Shown: piece after piece, positions 4,570-5,940 of the stretch
How positions within the stretch are numbered: the first letter of the stretch is position 1
How the letters are laid out: the number at the start of each line of letters is the position of its first letter
From: Bacteroidota bacterium
GTDB lineage: Bacteria; Bacteroidota; Bacteroidia; JACCXN01
Reading direction: 5' to 3'
DNA: 5,940 bases
Assembly: GCA_947462515.1 (NCBI GenBank)
Contig: CANHPJ010000126.1
Span: 1 to 5,940 of the forward strand
The notes under the pieces: model-generated
Told to the model about the DNA's origin: nothing
Database searches by the model: none
The model's input: the letters and a program-made list of their open reading frames with translations, nothing else
Program-made: the position numbers and the translations under genes

Positions 4570-5940
4570 ATGGCGGAAATTAAACCAGCAGAAGTATCTG
4601 CAATCTTAAGACAGCAATTAGCCGGCTTTAAATCGGAAGCCGAACTAGAAGAAGTGGGTACTGTTTTACAAGTAGGTGATGGTATTGCTCGTATTTATGG
4701 ATTAACAAAAGTTCAGTCAGGAGAATTAATTGAATTTGAAAACGGACTTAAAGCTATCGTTCTTAACCTTGAAGAAGATAACGTTGGTGCTGTTCTTTTA
4801 GGTTCTTCTGATAGTCTTAAAGAAGGTGATATTGTTAAAAGAACCAGAAAAATTGCCTCTATAAACGCAGGTGAAGGAATGCTTGGTAGAGTTGTAAATA
4901 CTCTTGGAACTCCTATCGATGGTAAAGGCCCTATTCAAGGTGAAACGTATGAAATGCCCCTGGAAAGAAAAGCTCCCGGTGTAATCTACAGACAACCGGT
5001 AACAGAGCCCCTACAAACAGGTATTAAAGCTATTGATGCTATGATTCCAGTTGGTAGAGGTCAAAGAGAGTTAATCATTGGTGACCGTCAAACTGGTAAA
5101 ACAGCAGTTGCCATTGATACGATCATCAACCAAAAAGAATTCTATGAAAGCGGAGAACCAGTATATTGTATCTATGTAGCCATAGGACAAAAAGGATCTA
5201 CCGTAGCTAACATCATTCGTACTTTAGAGGAACATGGCGCAATGCCTTATACAATAGTAGTTGCCGCTAATGCTTCTGATCCTGCACCTATGCAATTCTA
5301 CGCTCCTTTTGCAGGAGTTGCTATCGGTGAATATTTCAGAGACACAGGAAGACCGGTTTTAATTGTTTATGATGATTTGTCTAAACAAGCTGTAGCTTAC
5401 CGTGAGGTTTCCCTATTATTAAGAAGACCACCGGGTCGTGAGGCATATCCTGGCGATGTATTTTACCTTCACTCCCGTTTACTAGAGAGAGCTGCTAAAG
5501 TAAACGCATCTGATGAGATTGCTAAAAACATGAATGACTTGCCTGAATCTATAAAACATTTGGTTAAAGGTGGTGGATCTATCACTGCCCTTCCAATTAT
5601 TGAAACTCAAGCAGGTGACGTATCGGCATACATTCCTACAAACGTTATCTCTATCACTGATGGTCAGATATTCTTGGAATCTAACCTTTTCAACTCAGGA
5701 GTTCGTCCTGCTATCAACGTAGGTATTTCTGTATCGCGTGTTGGTGGTAATGCTCAAATTAAATCGATGAAAAAAGTAGCGGGTACATTAAAACTTGACC
5801 AAGCTCAATATCGTGAACTAGAAGCATTTGCTAAATTTGGATCAGACCTTGATGCAGCAACTAAATCAGTACTTGACAAAGGTGCTCGTAACGTTGAAAT
5901 ACTTAAACAAGGCCAATTCTCTCCTTTATCGGTTGAAAAA
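4570..5940 (+). CDS. atpA: F1Fo ATP synthase subunit alpha, 3'-truncated by window edge
   Basis: The frame is open for 457 codons from the ATG at 4570 to the last base. Subunit alpha carries the non-catalytic nucleotide sites of the alpha3beta3 head and supplies an arginine to the catalytic sites on beta. The N-terminal helix and beta-barrel domain cover about residues 1-95 (EEVGTVLQVGDGIARIYGL at 27-45). The Walker A loop is GDRQTGKT (171-178, Lys177). The strand RPVLIVYDD carries the Walker B Asp, followed by LSKQAVAYREVSLLLRRPPGREAYPGD-type alpha core motifs. The arginine finger lies in SVSRVGGNAQ (Arg390, E. coli Arg376). Compared with E. coli there is a short insertion after about residue 317 (region with KNMNDLPESIKHLVK), common in Bacteroidota. 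About 70 residues of the C-terminal helical domain lie beyond the window. Arginine is often CGT here, unlike the AGA-rich small genes upstream, consistent with high expression. Confidence 0.98.
   Translation, partial: MAEIKPAEVSAILRQQLAGFKSEAELEEVGTVLQVGDGIARIYGLTKVQSGELIEFENGLKAIVLNLEEDNVGAVLLGSSDSLKEGDIVKRTRKIASINAGEGMLGRVVNTLGTPIDGKGPIQGETYEMPLERKAPGVIYRQPVTEPLQTGIKAIDAMIPVGRGQRELIIGDRQTGKTAVAIDTIINQKEFYESGEPVYCIYVAIGQKGSTVANIIRTLEEHGAMPYTIVVAANASDPAPMQFYAPFAGVAIGEYFRDTGRPVLIVYDDLSKQAVAYREVSLLLRRPPGREAYPGDVFYLHSRLLERAAKVNASDEIAKNMNDLPESIKHLVKGGGSITALPIIETQAGDVSAYIPTNVISITDGQIFLESNLFNSGVRPAINVGISVSRVGGNAQIKSMKKVAGTLKLDQAQYRELEAFAKFGSDLDAATKSVLDKGARNVEILKQGQFSPLSVEK

Noticed and set aside
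4276..4995. Open frames on the - strand inside atpH and atpA
   Set aside because: They are opposite conserved subunit delta and alpha sequence and have no independent support.

Overview
The window is AT-rich DNA that reads as Bacteroidota (flavobacterial, cytophagal or related lineage; it cannot be placed more finely by eye). The signs are the subunit a precursor with a signal peptide and a long periplasmic domain, the very low use of Shine-Dalgarno sites, TAnnTTTG-type -7 promoter elements, and an AtpA sequence typical of that phylum. All genes lie on the + strand.

Layout. Bases 1-671 hold the 3' part of a class I SAM-dependent methyltransferase whose start lies before the window. A 165-base gap with a candidate promoter (802-809) follows. 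Next comes a compact group of three small genes: a bactofilin (837-1256), an AtpZ-type two-helix membrane protein (1219-1458, overlapping the bactofilin by 38 bases) and an unnamed four-helix membrane protein with a TTG start (1470-1850), which is probably the AtpI counterpart. A 121-base gap with a second promoter candidate leads into the F1Fo ATP synthase operon: atpB (a), atpE (c), atpF (b), atpH (delta) and atpA (alpha). AtpA runs off the right edge about 70 residues before its expected end.

How they work together. AtpB and the c-ring make the proton path. AtpF and AtpH form the peripheral stalk that holds alpha3beta3. AtpZ and the AtpI-like protein are accessory proteins probably concerned with Fo or c-ring assembly. 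Visible ion-site residues (Glu54 of c followed by Gly, no Gln in helix 1) indicate a proton-driven enzyme, not a sodium-driven one. A strong intrinsic terminator sits directly between atpE and atpF, so many transcripts should stop after the c gene. This is a plausible way to make c in excess over b, delta and alpha. No beta or epsilon gene (atpD, atpC) lies in the window.

The core is a housekeeping operon and I see no mobile element, CRISPR array, RNA gene or clearly new system. The points worth a second look are the mid-operon terminator, the His-rich ends and signal peptide of AtpB, the TTG-started AtpI-like gene, the bactofilin/AtpZ overlap, and a strong Shine-Dalgarno sequence set unusually close to the atpH start.
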